Shown: one piece after another, positions 53,105 through 60,903 of the stretch
Layout: every line of letters begins with the position of its first letter
Numbering within the stretch: the first letter of the stretch is position 1
NCBI GenBank assembly: GCA_021828345.1
Contig: JAJZJI010000001.1
Span: 1 to 64,000 of the forward strand
Length of the DNA stretch: 64,000 nucleotides
Origin: Microcaldota archaeon
GTDB taxonomy: Archaea; Micrarchaeota; Micrarchaeia; Micrarchaeales; Micrarchaeaceae
Direction of reading: 5' to 3'
The notes under the pieces: generated by a model
Told to the model about the DNA's origin: nothing
The model's input: only the letters and a program-made list of their open reading frames with translations
Databases searched by the model: none
Translations under genes and position numbers: made by a program

Positions 53105-53647
53105 CTATTCAATATCTAATTTTTTTGGGAATTTTATGCCGCGTTGCTCCATATAACTTCCAGAATATGGGTTTTTTACTGGACTGCTTGTTTTTGCAAA
53201 TATTATATGCGCAAATCTCTGCTCTGACCTTAATAATATTTTATAAGGTGCATTGTTTATTACTTCTAATGTTATAGTTCCATGAAAACCTGCATCTATT
53301 ATTGTAGGAGGCATAGAAAGTCCGTGTCTTGCCCATGTGCTACGCAATTCAACAAATCCCATAACATCATCAGGCAAACCAAGATATTCTATTGTGGAGA
53401 GCAATACCTGCTCGTTTGGTGAAAGCACCATTTTATCAGTTCTTATTATTTCTTCATAAGTACTCTTCACATGATCCTCTTTTGTTGGATCTATAATGAC
53501 ATTTTTAGGGTGTATTTTGTGGTGCGCAATCTCATTAGATAACCTAAAATCAACTCCATTCTCCCGTATTATTTTGCTATTAAAAGGCTTTATTATAATC
53601 TTGCCTGTTGATATAGAATGCTCTAAATCTCTATCTGAAAGTACCAT
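53105..53647 (-). CDS. dcd: dCTP deaminase
   Basis: Converts dCTP to dUTP (or dUMP in bifunctional forms) for thymidylate synthesis. Catalytic region DAGFHGTITLEV includes the essential Glu; ELRSTWARHGLSM supplies the conserved Arg/Ser/Trp block. ATG 53647 is preferred, with GTGAT 4 nt upstream. It diverges from thymidylate kinase, so both sit in the dTTP pathway. Confidence 0.94.
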   Translation of the reverse strand: MVLSDRDLEHSISTGKIIIKPFNSKIIRENGVDFRLSNEIAHHKIHPKNVIIDPTKEDHVKSTYEEIIRTDKMVLSPNEQVLLSTIEYLGLPDDVMGFVELRSTWARHGLSMPPTIIDAGFHGTITLEVINNAPYKILLRSEQRFAHIIFAKTSSPVKNPYSGSYMEQRGIKFPKKLDIE

Positions 53648-53717
53648 TGCAATCACACTACTATTTTATTTACATAACATTTATTTATGTTTGCAAATAA
53701 ACCAATACTGTATTTTC

Positions 53718-54299
53718 ATGTTCATTGCATTTGAAGGGATGGATGGTTCTGGTAAGTCTACGCAGGCAAGACTACTCTATAAGCGCATGGCTGAGCAGAA
53801 TGCAGAAGTGGAATTGACTGCAGAGCCTACTGATGGAAAGATTGGCGATATAATGAAAGTATTAATAGGCGGGCAGAATGTGAGTGTCGATCCTGCTACA
53901 TTGCAGCTACTTTTTATTGCGGATAGATCCGATCATGTACATAAATTCATAAAACCCAATTTAGATGCTGGAAAAATAGTGATAACAGACAGATATCTCA
54001 TATCAACAATTGCGTATGGAATGTCTTTTAATTTAAGTGAGGAATGGCTTAGAAATGCGAATGGTATATTCCCATATCCTGATTATAATCTGATAATAGA
54101 TGTAGATTCTGATGTTGCACTTAAACGCGTATCCAAAAGAAATAATGGTAAAAGTTATTTTGAGAGAAAGGATTTTCTTGATACAATACGCGAGAATTAT
54201 AAAATTCTTGCATCAAAAAATAAAAATTGTTATATTATAGATGGTAATAACTCTGAAGAGGAGGTCAGTAAGGCAATAAACTCAATACTGAAAATATAG
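53718..54299 (+). CDS. tmk: thymidylate kinase
   Basis: dTMP kinase of 193 residues. P-loop FEGMDGSGKSTQAR at residues 5-18, DRY motif in VITDRYLISTIAYG, and the LID region RVSKRNNGKSYFERKDF. ATG 53718 is the family-consistent start; the longer open frame upstream overlaps dcd antisense and is not used. Divergent from dcd. Confidence 0.94.
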   Translation: MFIAFEGMDGSGKSTQARLLYKRMAEQNAEVELTAEPTDGKIGDIMKVLIGGQNVSVDPATLQLLFIADRSDHVHKFIKPNLDAGKIVITDRYLISTIAYGMSFNLSEEWLRNANGIFPYPDYNLIIDVDSDVALKRVSKRNNGKSYFERKDFLDTIRENYKILASKNKNCYIIDGNNSEEEVSKAINSILKI

Positions 54300-54374
54300 A
54301 TAAGCAAATTAATATTATGTACAAACTTATGTATAAAAAGAATAAAGATAAAAATTAAAAATATTATACATAAT

Positions 54375-54471
54375 AAATTAAGGCTAATGTTTAAATATAA
54401 AATCAAATATATATAATAAGCAATAAAATAGACGCTCCTATCGTCTAGTTCGGCCAAGGACACAGGGCTTT
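54375..54471 (+). repeat. 97-nt direct repeat, copy 1 (promoter plus tRNA-Glu 5' part)
   Basis: Identical over 97 nt to 55242-55338. It covers the AT-rich promoter (TTTAAATA at 54390) and the tRNA-Glu 5' half to within the anticodon, where one C/T change follows. Marks a tandem duplication associated with element insertion. Confidence 0.88.
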
Positions 54472-54508
54472 CAACTCTGGAACTCGGGTTCAAATCCCGG
54501 TGGGAGCA
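54434..54508 (+). tRNA. tRNA-Glu (TTC), intact
   Basis: 75-nt cloverleaf including the discriminator A (54508): acceptor GCTCCTA/TGGGAGC, anticodon stem CAGGG/CTCTG, loop CTTTCAA with anticodon TTC, T-stem TCGGG/CCCGG. TATA-like TTTAAATA about 40 nt upstream. This is the only copy in the window with all stems paired; three degenerate copies follow, so it looks like a preferred integration target. Confidence 0.93.
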
Positions 54509-54642
54509 AATCGGATTTCGATGACAAACTCGGTTAAGAACACAGGTAATCATGACATACATAAGCACATCAAAGCAGAAGCTTTACAAAGAGATAGACA
54601 AAACATTCTAGTTGGAAGAGGCGGAACGACCTAAAACTAGGG

Positions 54643-54900
54643 TTACGTCAAGCTACTGAACTCATTAACGGATAAGTTAGCTTCGCTCATGATAGTCCTT
54701 ATCATGCCCCTGCCTACTGGCCTATGGGCAGGAACCACTATCATATATTCTGGCTTCCTGTCACCAAATAATTTCATATACCTATCCTTCCTGTCAAGAT
54801 GCATTACAATATGGCTACCTTTTTGGTGGTTTACCACATAGCCTACTTTAGAAAGAGCCTTTACGACTTTGTCATAATTAAGAGGTATAAGTCTAGACAC
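54643..54900 (-). CDS. hicA: HicA-family mRNA interferase toxin
   Basis: An 85-residue dsRBD-like toxin. NYDKVVKALSKVGYVVNHQKGSH carries the catalytic His30 in GSH; VVPAHRPVGRGMIRTIM then ANLSVNEF is the conserved C-terminal helix of HicA. Overlaps the hicB stop by 8 nt. It lies inside the segment between tRNA-Glu copies 1 and 2, typical cargo of mobile elements. Confidence 0.88.
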   Translation of the reverse strand: MSRLIPLNYDKVVKALSKVGYVVNHQKGSHIVMHLDRKDRYMKLFGDRKPEYMIVVPAHRPVGRGMIRTIMSEANLSVNEFSSLT

Positions 54901-55093
54901 TTATCTGCACCGATTCCACAGGAATAGGATCGCCGTGCTTCTTCAAGGACTCCATATAAGCCTGTATGGCCTCCTTCATGTTCTTCATAAGTTCCTTCTT
55001 AGTCTTGCCTTCGGTAGCGCAGCCTGGAAGGTCAGGAACCTTGCCTACGTAAACGCCATCTTCATCTTTTTCTATCAATACTCTAAATCGCAT
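54893..55093 (-). CDS. hicB: HicB-family antitoxin (short form)
   Basis: A 66-residue partial-RNase H fold antitoxin: RFRVLIEKDEDGVYVGKVPDLPGCATEGKTKKELM is the diagnostic HicB N-domain, followed by a helix (NMKEAIQAYMESL). No DNA-binding C-domain, as in short archaeal HicBs, so autoregulation may be weak or lacking. The antitoxin precedes the toxin. Start at 55093 (an alternative at 55102 adds MNF). Confidence 0.88.
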   Translation of the reverse strand: MRFRVLIEKDEDGVYVGKVPDLPGCATEGKTKKELMKNMKEAIQAYMESLKKHGDPIPVESVQISV

Positions 55094-55180
55094 AAAATTC
55101 ACTTGTCACTGTAATTATATTGTAGTTACACCTATAAAATGTTTCGCTTGCGCCAACTGTGTCCAACAATTCCACTAAAA

Positions 55181-55203
55181 CCTAGGGGTTTTTAGCCCCT
55201 AGG
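55181..55203. repeat. perfect inverted repeat (hairpin)
   Basis: CCTAGGGG / CCCCTAGG, 8-nt arms separated by TTTTTAG. It lies between hicB and the second tRNA-Glu copy. Could be a terminator-like hairpin for either strand or a remnant of an element end; there is no following T tract to favour a terminator. Confidence 0.55.
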
Positions 55204-55241
55204 AGTATGTATGTTTTGGCGACAAACATGAATGGTTCTCG

Positions 55242-55338
55242 AAATTAAGGCTAATGTTTAAATATAAAATCAAATATATATAATAAGCAATAAAATAGAC
55301 GCTCCTATCGTCTAGTTCGGCCAAGGACACAGGGCTTT
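55242..55338 (+). repeat. 97-nt direct repeat, copy 2
   Basis: Second copy of the 54375-54471 segment, offset exactly 867 nt, including the promoter of the tRNA. The identity ends at the anticodon of the degenerate tRNA. Confidence 0.88.
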
Positions 55339-55375
55339 TAACTTCACAACTCAGGTTCAAATCCTGGCGGGAGCA
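55301..55375 (+). pseudogene. degenerate tRNA-Glu copy (att-like)
   Basis: Full-length copy of the tRNA-Glu. The anticodon is changed from TTC to TTT, the anticodon stem has two broken pairs (CAGGG vs CTTCA) and the innermost acceptor pair is mismatched. The T-stem, TCAGG/CCTGG, still pairs through a compensating change. Downstream (55385-55422) comes a segment GGGGTTATATAC...ATTTTGCACC shared with the tRNA fragment at 58.8 kb. Probably a non-functional left-over of element insertion. Confidence 0.75.
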
Positions 55376-55532
55376 AACAAAAATGGGGGTTATATACAGC
55401 GACCACATTTTGCACCCCCCTACTCTGTCGTTTAAGTTAGAATCTGTCATCGGTAAAATTAGTATCTTTTTGATCTAAGATTTTAAAATAGTTCTAGCGT
55501 GGAGAAAGGTTAAGGGAGAGGAGTTGTACTAC

Positions 55533-55679
55533 CTATTTCTGATGTTTTGATTTGTAATGTTGCTTAAAATTATAAGGGCTATTTAACTTTACTATTTTGC
55601 CGTCTCTCTCACAAAGCAGACATATCTATATTTTATGTCCATTATCCCAATCTGTGCGTACAATTTTTTCACCAGCCAT
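55533..55679 (-). pseudogene. C2H2 zinc-finger ORF with an in-frame TAG
   Basis: Minus-strand frame ATG 55679 to TAG 55533-55535, 48 codons. It reads MAGEKIVRTDWDNGHKI, then TAG at codon 18 (55626-55628), then a clear finger: ICLLCERDGKIVKL with NFKQHYKSKHQK (CxxC-x17-H-x4-H). The stop just before the finger makes it a pseudogene or sequencing error, unless a short form starts later. It lies in the 55376-55893 gap, otherwise empty except for the shared flank at 55385-55422. Confidence 0.5.
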
Positions 55680-55893
55680 TTTTACACAACCCCTATTAAC
55701 TTATTTAATGTTTTCTTCTTTAATACTATTTGCTTTTTGGTCACACATCAGCAAAGAGTGCACAGTCTTTAGCTTCTTATCCTTGGATACAATACTATTT
55801 CTAAACTTTACATTAATTTTAGTTGTACTAGAATTTAACTATAGTTTAATTATGGTAGAAAGATATTTATATGTTTAATTTTACAGTCTAATC

Positions 55894-57069
55894 ATGTACA
55901 TTACTCGGGAGATAACCAAGAAGTTCATAGCCGCATCAAGATTGAATACTATTGTGACTGTTGTTGGGCCCAGACAAGCAGGTAAGACAACTTTTCTCAA
56001 AGCACAGGCAGAAACTGCAAACGTCAGCTACTTGTTTTTTGATGATCCTGATGTTAAGGAACTCTTCGACACAGATATTAAAAGATTTGAAAATCAGTAC
56101 GTTTCAAAGAAAGGTATTACCATACTTGATGAAATACAGTATGGAAAAGATCCAGGAAGGAAATTAAAATATCTTGCGGACAATGGAGAAAAAATATGGA
56201 TCACATCCTCTTCGCAAATATTGCTAAGGAAGGACGTTCTGGGTTGGCTCGTAGGAAGAGTATCTATTGTCAAACTTTATCAGTTTTCTTTAGAAGAGTT
56301 CCTATTGGCTAAGGGGCTAAAAGAACCTACTATCAAGACCCTCTATAGGTCAATAGAAGAGCATATGATATATGGTGGGTACCCAAAGGTTGTTCTTGCG
56401 AAGGAAAAACAAGATAAAGAAGACTTGCTTAGAGATCTATATGAAACAATGGTGTTGAAGGACATTGCAAGAACATTTAATATAGAAGATATAGGTGCCC
56501 TAGAACGCCTTTCTACTTATTTATCGCATTGTATAAGCAATGTCCTATCTTATGATAACATATGTAAGGATCTTGGACTATCCTTCCAGTCAGTTAAAAA
56601 GTACATTGATGCAATGGAAAAGAGTTATTTAATTCTCAGAGTGCAGCCATTCTATAAGAACAAGCTAAAAGAGATAATAAAACAGCCCAAGCTGTATTTT
56701 ATTGATACTGGTATAAGAAACTCTATAGCAAAAGAGTTTAATGTAAGTTTAGAGAATAAAGGTAAGCTCTTCGAGAATTATGTTATGTCAGAGTTAGTTA
56801 AAGCTGGAAAAACGATAAATTACTGGCAAACAAAAGGTGGAGCAGAGGTAGATTTCATAGTGCACAATGGAAACATCGAAATACCTATAGAAGTGAAGGT
56901 AAGAGCCGATCCCGAATCACTTAGTAAAGGGTTGAATACATTCATCAGCTCATATAATCCCAAACTTGCGTATGTAGTTTTCTGGGAAGGTGAAGAATTT
57001 ACAGTAAAAAGGGGTGGGTGTAATATAAAATATGTAAGAGTAAATACCCTAATTTCATCTCTAAGATAA
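55894..57069 (+). CDS. DUF4143/AAA_14 ATPase
   Basis: A 391-residue ATPase. N-terminal AAA domain: Walker A GPRQAGKTTFLK (residues 26-37), Walker B ITILDEIQYG, then sensor ITSSSQILL. The middle helical domain and C-terminal PD-(D/E)xK-like fold (DUF4143: FENYVMSELVKAG, NYWQTKGGAEVDFIVHN, IPIEVKVRADP) are complete. These ATPases occur widely in archaea, often on mobile or accessory loci; function is unknown. It ends immediately before a tRNA-Glu 3' fragment. Confidence 0.88.
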   Translation: MYITREITKKFIAASRLNTIVTVVGPRQAGKTTFLKAQAETANVSYLFFDDPDVKELFDTDIKRFENQYVSKKGITILDEIQYGKDPGRKLKYLADNGEKIWITSSSQILLRKDVLGWLVGRVSIVKLYQFSLEEFLLAKGLKEPTIKTLYRSIEEHMIYGGYPKVVLAKEKQDKEDLLRDLYETMVLKDIARTFNIEDIGALERLSTYLSHCISNVLSYDNICKDLGLSFQSVKKYIDAMEKSYLILRVQPFYKNKLKEIIKQPKLYFIDTGIRNSIAKEFNVSLENKGKLFENYVMSELVKAGKTINYWQTKGGAEVDFIVHNGNIEIPIEVKVRADPESLSKGLNTFISSYNPKLAYVVFWEGEEFTVKRGGCNIKYVRVNTLISSLR

Positions 57070-57072
57070 TTT

Positions 57073-57127
57073 CCAAGGACGCGGGGCTTTCAACCCTGCA
57101 ACTCGGGTTCAAATCCCGGTGGGAGCA
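57073..57127 (+). pseudogene. tRNA-Glu 3' fragment (att-like)
   Basis: 55 nt matching the tRNA-Glu from the D-loop (CCAAGGAC) to the acceptor end (GGGAGCA). It retains a well-paired anticodon stem CGGGG/CCCTG, anticodon TTC and T-arm, but lacks the 5' half and promoter. It begins only 4 nt after the DUF4143 gene stop. Typical of an attachment site left by tRNA-directed integration. Confidence 0.78.
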
Positions 57128-57175
57128 GTTTCTTATTTATGTTTTAGTTGAGAGAGTCATTCTGAGCTTGATATA

Positions 57176-58519
57176 ATGTCAACTAAAACTAAAGTTGCAG
57201 TGATAGATGGTGGGGGCAGAGGCGCGGCATTGGTTCGCGCATATGCAAAGAGTGAACATGTAAAAAGTGTGCTCGCAATACCGGGAAACGACATGATGAG
57301 AGTGGGCTCTGAAAAACCCATACTAACATTTCCAGGTATACAGACTACTTCTATAAAAGAGATCGTAGATATATGCAGATCAAATCAAGTTGCTCTTGTA
57401 GATGTAGCACATGATAATGCGGTCGAGGCGGGGCTTGCAGATGCACTTAGAAGTGCAGGTATAACTACTCTTGGACCAACAAGAGCTTCAGGTGAAATAG
57501 AATGGAATAAGGTGTTTGCACGTGAACTTGGTAAAAATCATCATTTACCACAACCAAGATATAAGGTGTTTCATTCTGAAAAAAAAGGCATAACGTATAT
57601 TTTAAATCAGCCAGAAAGTTCTATTTTTATTAAGGCTTCGGGATTGGTAGATGGTAAAGGTGCTATACCTGCAACAAATCATGAAGAAGCATTGCGCGCA
57701 ATAAAGAGGATGTCCACCTTCGGAAGTGCAGGCAAAACTTTTCTCATAGAACAATGGCTACGAAATGAAGATGGTACTAATGCAGAAGAGTTCTCCACAT
57801 TTGCAATAAGCGACGGATCTAAGTTCAGAATCCTTGGTAGTGCTCAGGATCACAAGCGTGTTGACGATTTAGAAATCGGCCTTAATACTGGAGGTATGGG
57901 ATGCAGTACTCCTCCCCTTGTTTTAACAAGTCATCTGATCTCAGAAGTTGAGAATATATTTAGAATAGTTATAAACAGCCTAAATGCTCAAAATAGGAAA
58001 TATAATGGTATCCTTTATCTTGGAGGCATTTTACTAAATAAAAAGGGTAATATCGAGCCGTATATAGTGGAGTGGAATGCACGTTGGGGTGATCCTGAAG
58101 CACAGGTAATCGTGCCAGGGATAAAGACAGATATGTTTGAAATGGGGCTCTTAATTGCCCGTGGAGATATGGGTGGTCTTGATATAAAAGTGGATAGCAA
58201 GTCTAGGGTGGTAGTTGCAGGAGTTGCACTTGGCTATCCTGGAGATTATGACTCTGCTAAAGGGAAGCAGATCTTCGGGCTGGAAGATGCTATGGCTGTT
58301 AAAGGTGTGGAAGTTTATGGCGCAGGTGTTAGGGTGGAAAACGGTAAATACTATGTGAATGGCGGAAGGTTGTTTTACGTAATGGGTGAGGGCAACGACA
58401 TAATTGAAGCTAAAGTGAAGGCGTACTCGGCAATGTCACTTGTTTCCATAGAAGGTAACAATCTGCATTATAGGAAAAACATAGGATGGAGGGATGTAGC
58501 CAGGTTGCAAAGAAAATAG
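57176..58519 (+). CDS. purD: phosphoribosylamine-glycine ligase (GAR synthetase)
   Basis: ATP-grasp ligase of purine synthesis. N-domain start VAVIDGGGRGAALVRAYA (Gly-rich loop), SSIFIKASGLVDGKGAIPATN (ATP-grasp Lys/Gly loop), IEQWLRNEDGTNAEEFSTFAI, and NARWGDPEAQVIVPGI (metal/substrate block). At 447 residues it is complete. No other purine genes are near. It lies between two tRNA-Glu fragments (57073 and 58777), so it may be carried cargo rather than a core gene. Confidence 0.92.
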   Translation: MSTKTKVAVIDGGGRGAALVRAYAKSEHVKSVLAIPGNDMMRVGSEKPILTFPGIQTTSIKEIVDICRSNQVALVDVAHDNAVEAGLADALRSAGITTLGPTRASGEIEWNKVFARELGKNHHLPQPRYKVFHSEKKGITYILNQPESSIFIKASGLVDGKGAIPATNHEEALRAIKRMSTFGSAGKTFLIEQWLRNEDGTNAEEFSTFAISDGSKFRILGSAQDHKRVDDLEIGLNTGGMGCSTPPLVLTSHLISEVENIFRIVINSLNAQNRKYNGILYLGGILLNKKGNIEPYIVEWNARWGDPEAQVIVPGIKTDMFEMGLLIARGDMGGLDIKVDSKSRVVVAGVALGYPGDYDSAKGKQIFGLEDAMAVKGVEVYGAGVRVENGKYYVNGGRLFYVMGEGNDIIEAKVKAYSAMSLVSIEGNNLHYRKNIGWRDVARLQRK

Positions 58520-58776
58520 TAACTAATTGCACCAAGAGCTCTATAGATATTTAATAATATACGGTGAGCATGCCTTTAAGGTTCTGAATGGACCGATCGG
58601 CGTGCGAGCTATTATCGTTTTATCATGAGCTTCAGCTACGACAAGGCGTAGCTGTACACGTTAATGCTTGTTGTGATGTTGGTTATAACGCTACGTGTAG
58701 TGCTACTGTTACTAAAGAATTTGGATGCTTGTTAAAAGTGATAAACGCATGCTTGAGCTAAGAAAAAGTGAGCTCA

Positions 58777-58811
58777 CCCTTGCAATCTCAGGTTCAAATC
58801 CCGATGGGAGC
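58777..58811 (+). pseudogene. tRNA-Glu 3' terminal fragment (att-like)
   Basis: 35 nt resembling the T-arm and acceptor end of the tRNA-Glu (TTCAAATCCCGATGGGAGC) with a mismatch in the T-stem. The following 58823-58858 (GGGGTTATATATAG...ATTTTGCACC) repeats the flank of the copy at 55301-55375. The rest of the 58520-58855 gap shows no convincing gene. Confidence 0.65.
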
Positions 58812-58855
58812 AAATCAGATTTGGGGTTATATATAGAACCTAAATTTTGCACCTC

Positions 58856-60646
58856 CTAACTAAAAATAAATCCGTCTTGATATCCCAGAACCTTTTTTAT
58901 AATTCCATTTAAGCTATTCTCCTTTTTGATCGTAAGAATAACGTCGAGATCACTATATGAGGCTAGGGATATATTGTTTTTTAGTAACTCTCTTAATAGG
59001 AACATTTTTCTAGTTCGAATAACTGATTTCGGCTCTTTTTCTTCTGATGGGTATCTCCAGCCAATAAAGAATAAAATTTTAATGGGTTTGTTACTATTTA
59101 CTTTATAGTTTTCAAGCTTTTTGAAGTTTTTATTTATCTTTTTTATTGCTTTATTTAAAGCTACTTTTTCTACGGGTAAAGATTTTTTAGCTTGAACTAT
59201 AAAACTTTGATTTTCTTTTATTGCTTCAATATCAACATCCGTATTACTAGTATTTGAACGTATCCCAATAATGTTTGCATTTAGGCATTTCAGTAAATAT
59301 ATTACAGCAACAAATTCAGTCAATAACCCAAGCATATTTCCCTCCAAACCTTTTTCATAATTTCTGAAGCGAATATCTCTGTCTCTTTCTTTATAATATT
59401 CTCTTAAAAGGTTATCCTTTATTTTTAGTTTAGTATATTCTATTTTTTCTTTATTACTTTCAAGGAGATTATCCAATTGGTATCTCAATCTACTTGTATC
59501 ATAACCTACTCCATCAAATATTAACCAATAACCTGGGTTCATATAAAACGCATAACTGTACCATGTATCCTCCATTTTCTCCTTAATATAATGTGAAAAA
59601 CGAATAATTTCTAATTTCTTGCCAATTTTTAGTCTACTAAGTTCACCATAAAGAATTGTGAGGAGCAGGTCATCAGTTTTGATTTCACCTCCAGAAAAAA
59701 ATTCTTTACCAAAAAACTCTTTAGGGTTTATGATTTTTACATCACAATTTCCTAAGAGAAATTCCAATTGCTCAGGTCTATTTATTGCATTATTGAAATA
59801 CTTTACTCTTATTATTGGTTTTTCTGTCATTTCAAATATATTATGGATTATGAATCTTCTTAGATCACTAATACTATCATCATATATCTTAGAGCTAATA
59901 CTATGAAGCTCCCTAAGTTCGTTTAGGTTATTAACAGTATCTTTTATATTGTAGTTTATACTTGCACCAAAACTTTTGCATAGATAAAAGAAAAAGAGAA
60001 CATATCCTTGCATGTATCGTTTTGGGTTTTTTAGCTTCTTACTAGTATAATCTATAAGAACCTTATTTGTCTGTAATGTTCTTAAAGACGGAGAAAGGGG
60101 GATGTCGGTATATCGAACATATCCATAAATGTTGATAATATAATTAAGAATGGAATTATTAACGGCTTTTGATTCAAAATTTACTTTTTTTACCTTATAC
60201 TCTTTAGTAATAAATATGTCTATTTCATCAATAGCCTCTTTTAATTTTTTAAATAAATTCAATATTCTTTCTCTCCCAAAATCTTTATTGTTCCGTAATA
60301 CCATCAGTTCTTTACGGATATCATTAAGTAAGTAGATACGTTTTATGTATGGGTCTTTCTCTAGATAATTTTTAATAGTGTATTCTGGAAAATCACCATC
60401 ATAATCTGTCAAGAATCTATTTATTAGATAGTTGTTTATGAAGCTTTCTATCTGGTCAAATAAATCAGTGATACTTAATTCAATTGTATAAAGATATGCT
60501 TTCCAAGTCTCCTCTAGTTTGATATCATTTTGTTTAAGAAAATCTTCTACATAATCTAGATCGAGTAGTTTTGATATAATTGTGTAATCATAATAGAAGT
60601 AATCGTATAGAGATGCAGATACGTTATCTGATTCTGTGTTTTCCAT
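58856..60646 (-). CDS. large protein with a putative PD-(D/E)xK nuclease domain
   Basis: A 596-residue mostly helical, Lys/Ile-rich protein. The C-terminal part (about 440-500) contains GLLTEFVAVIYLLKCLNAN, then SNTDVDIEAIKENQSFIVQAKKS, matching the Glu-x-n-Asp...QAK layout of Mrr/PD-(D/E)xK nucleases. The N-terminal two thirds are unrecognised. It follows the helicase and methylase genes on the same strand, suggesting a restriction or defence role. Nuclease function is inference. Confidence 0.55.
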   Translation of the reverse strand: MENTESDNVSASLYDYFYYDYTIISKLLDLDYVEDFLKQNDIKLEETWKAYLYTIELSITDLFDQIESFINNYLINRFLTDYDGDFPEYTIKNYLEKDPYIKRIYLLNDIRKELMVLRNNKDFGRERILNLFKKLKEAIDEIDIFITKEYKVKKVNFESKAVNNSILNYIINIYGYVRYTDIPLSPSLRTLQTNKVLIDYTSKKLKNPKRYMQGYVLFFFYLCKSFGASINYNIKDTVNNLNELRELHSISSKIYDDSISDLRRFIIHNIFEMTEKPIIRVKYFNNAINRPEQLEFLLGNCDVKIINPKEFFGKEFFSGGEIKTDDLLLTILYGELSRLKIGKKLEIIRFSHYIKEKMEDTWYSYAFYMNPGYWLIFDGVGYDTSRLRYQLDNLLESNKEKIEYTKLKIKDNLLREYYKERDRDIRFRNYEKGLEGNMLGLLTEFVAVIYLLKCLNANIIGIRSNTSNTDVDIEAIKENQSFIVQAKKSLPVEKVALNKAIKKINKNFKKLENYKVNSNKPIKILFFIGWRYPSEEKEPKSVIRTRKMFLLRELLKNNISLASYSDLDVILTIKKENSLNGIIKKVLGYQDGFIFS

Positions 60647-60903
60647 TAAATCATCATTACATTTCAGTACTTTACTTCTAAACTACGCTATAAAGGATTT
60701 ATCTTCTACGAGATCTTGGTTGAGAAACATTTTTGGTATAATTAACTTTCGAAGTAATTCTAAATTATATATTTTCTGTGAATTGGTTAATTTATAGGCG
60801 TCCAATCATGGAGCTTAAGCCGTATGGTATTGCCAACTTAGGTACTGTATTACATAATTCCAATATTTTTAGTTAGACCGGGAGATCTAAAAAAATGGAC
60901 TTT

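Noticed and set aside
54230..54568. Minus-strand ORF across the intact tRNA-Glu
   Set aside because: It is antisense to the tRNA and shares its protein text with the ORF at 55199-55450 only because the tRNA region is duplicated.
55199..55450. Minus-strand ORF across the second tRNA-Glu copy
   Set aside because: A by-product of the 97-nt direct repeat, not a gene.
55597..55878. 93-codon plus-strand ORF
   Set aside because: Hydrophobic, without a family, and antisense to the C2H2 zinc-finger remnant; looks like an antisense artefact.
60683..60805. 40-codon minus-strand ORF (TTG start) between the helicase and nuclease-like genes
   Set aside because: Reads plausibly (YKLTNSQKIYNLELLRKLI) and could be a remnant of an R-M subunit, but it is too short and motif-free to call.
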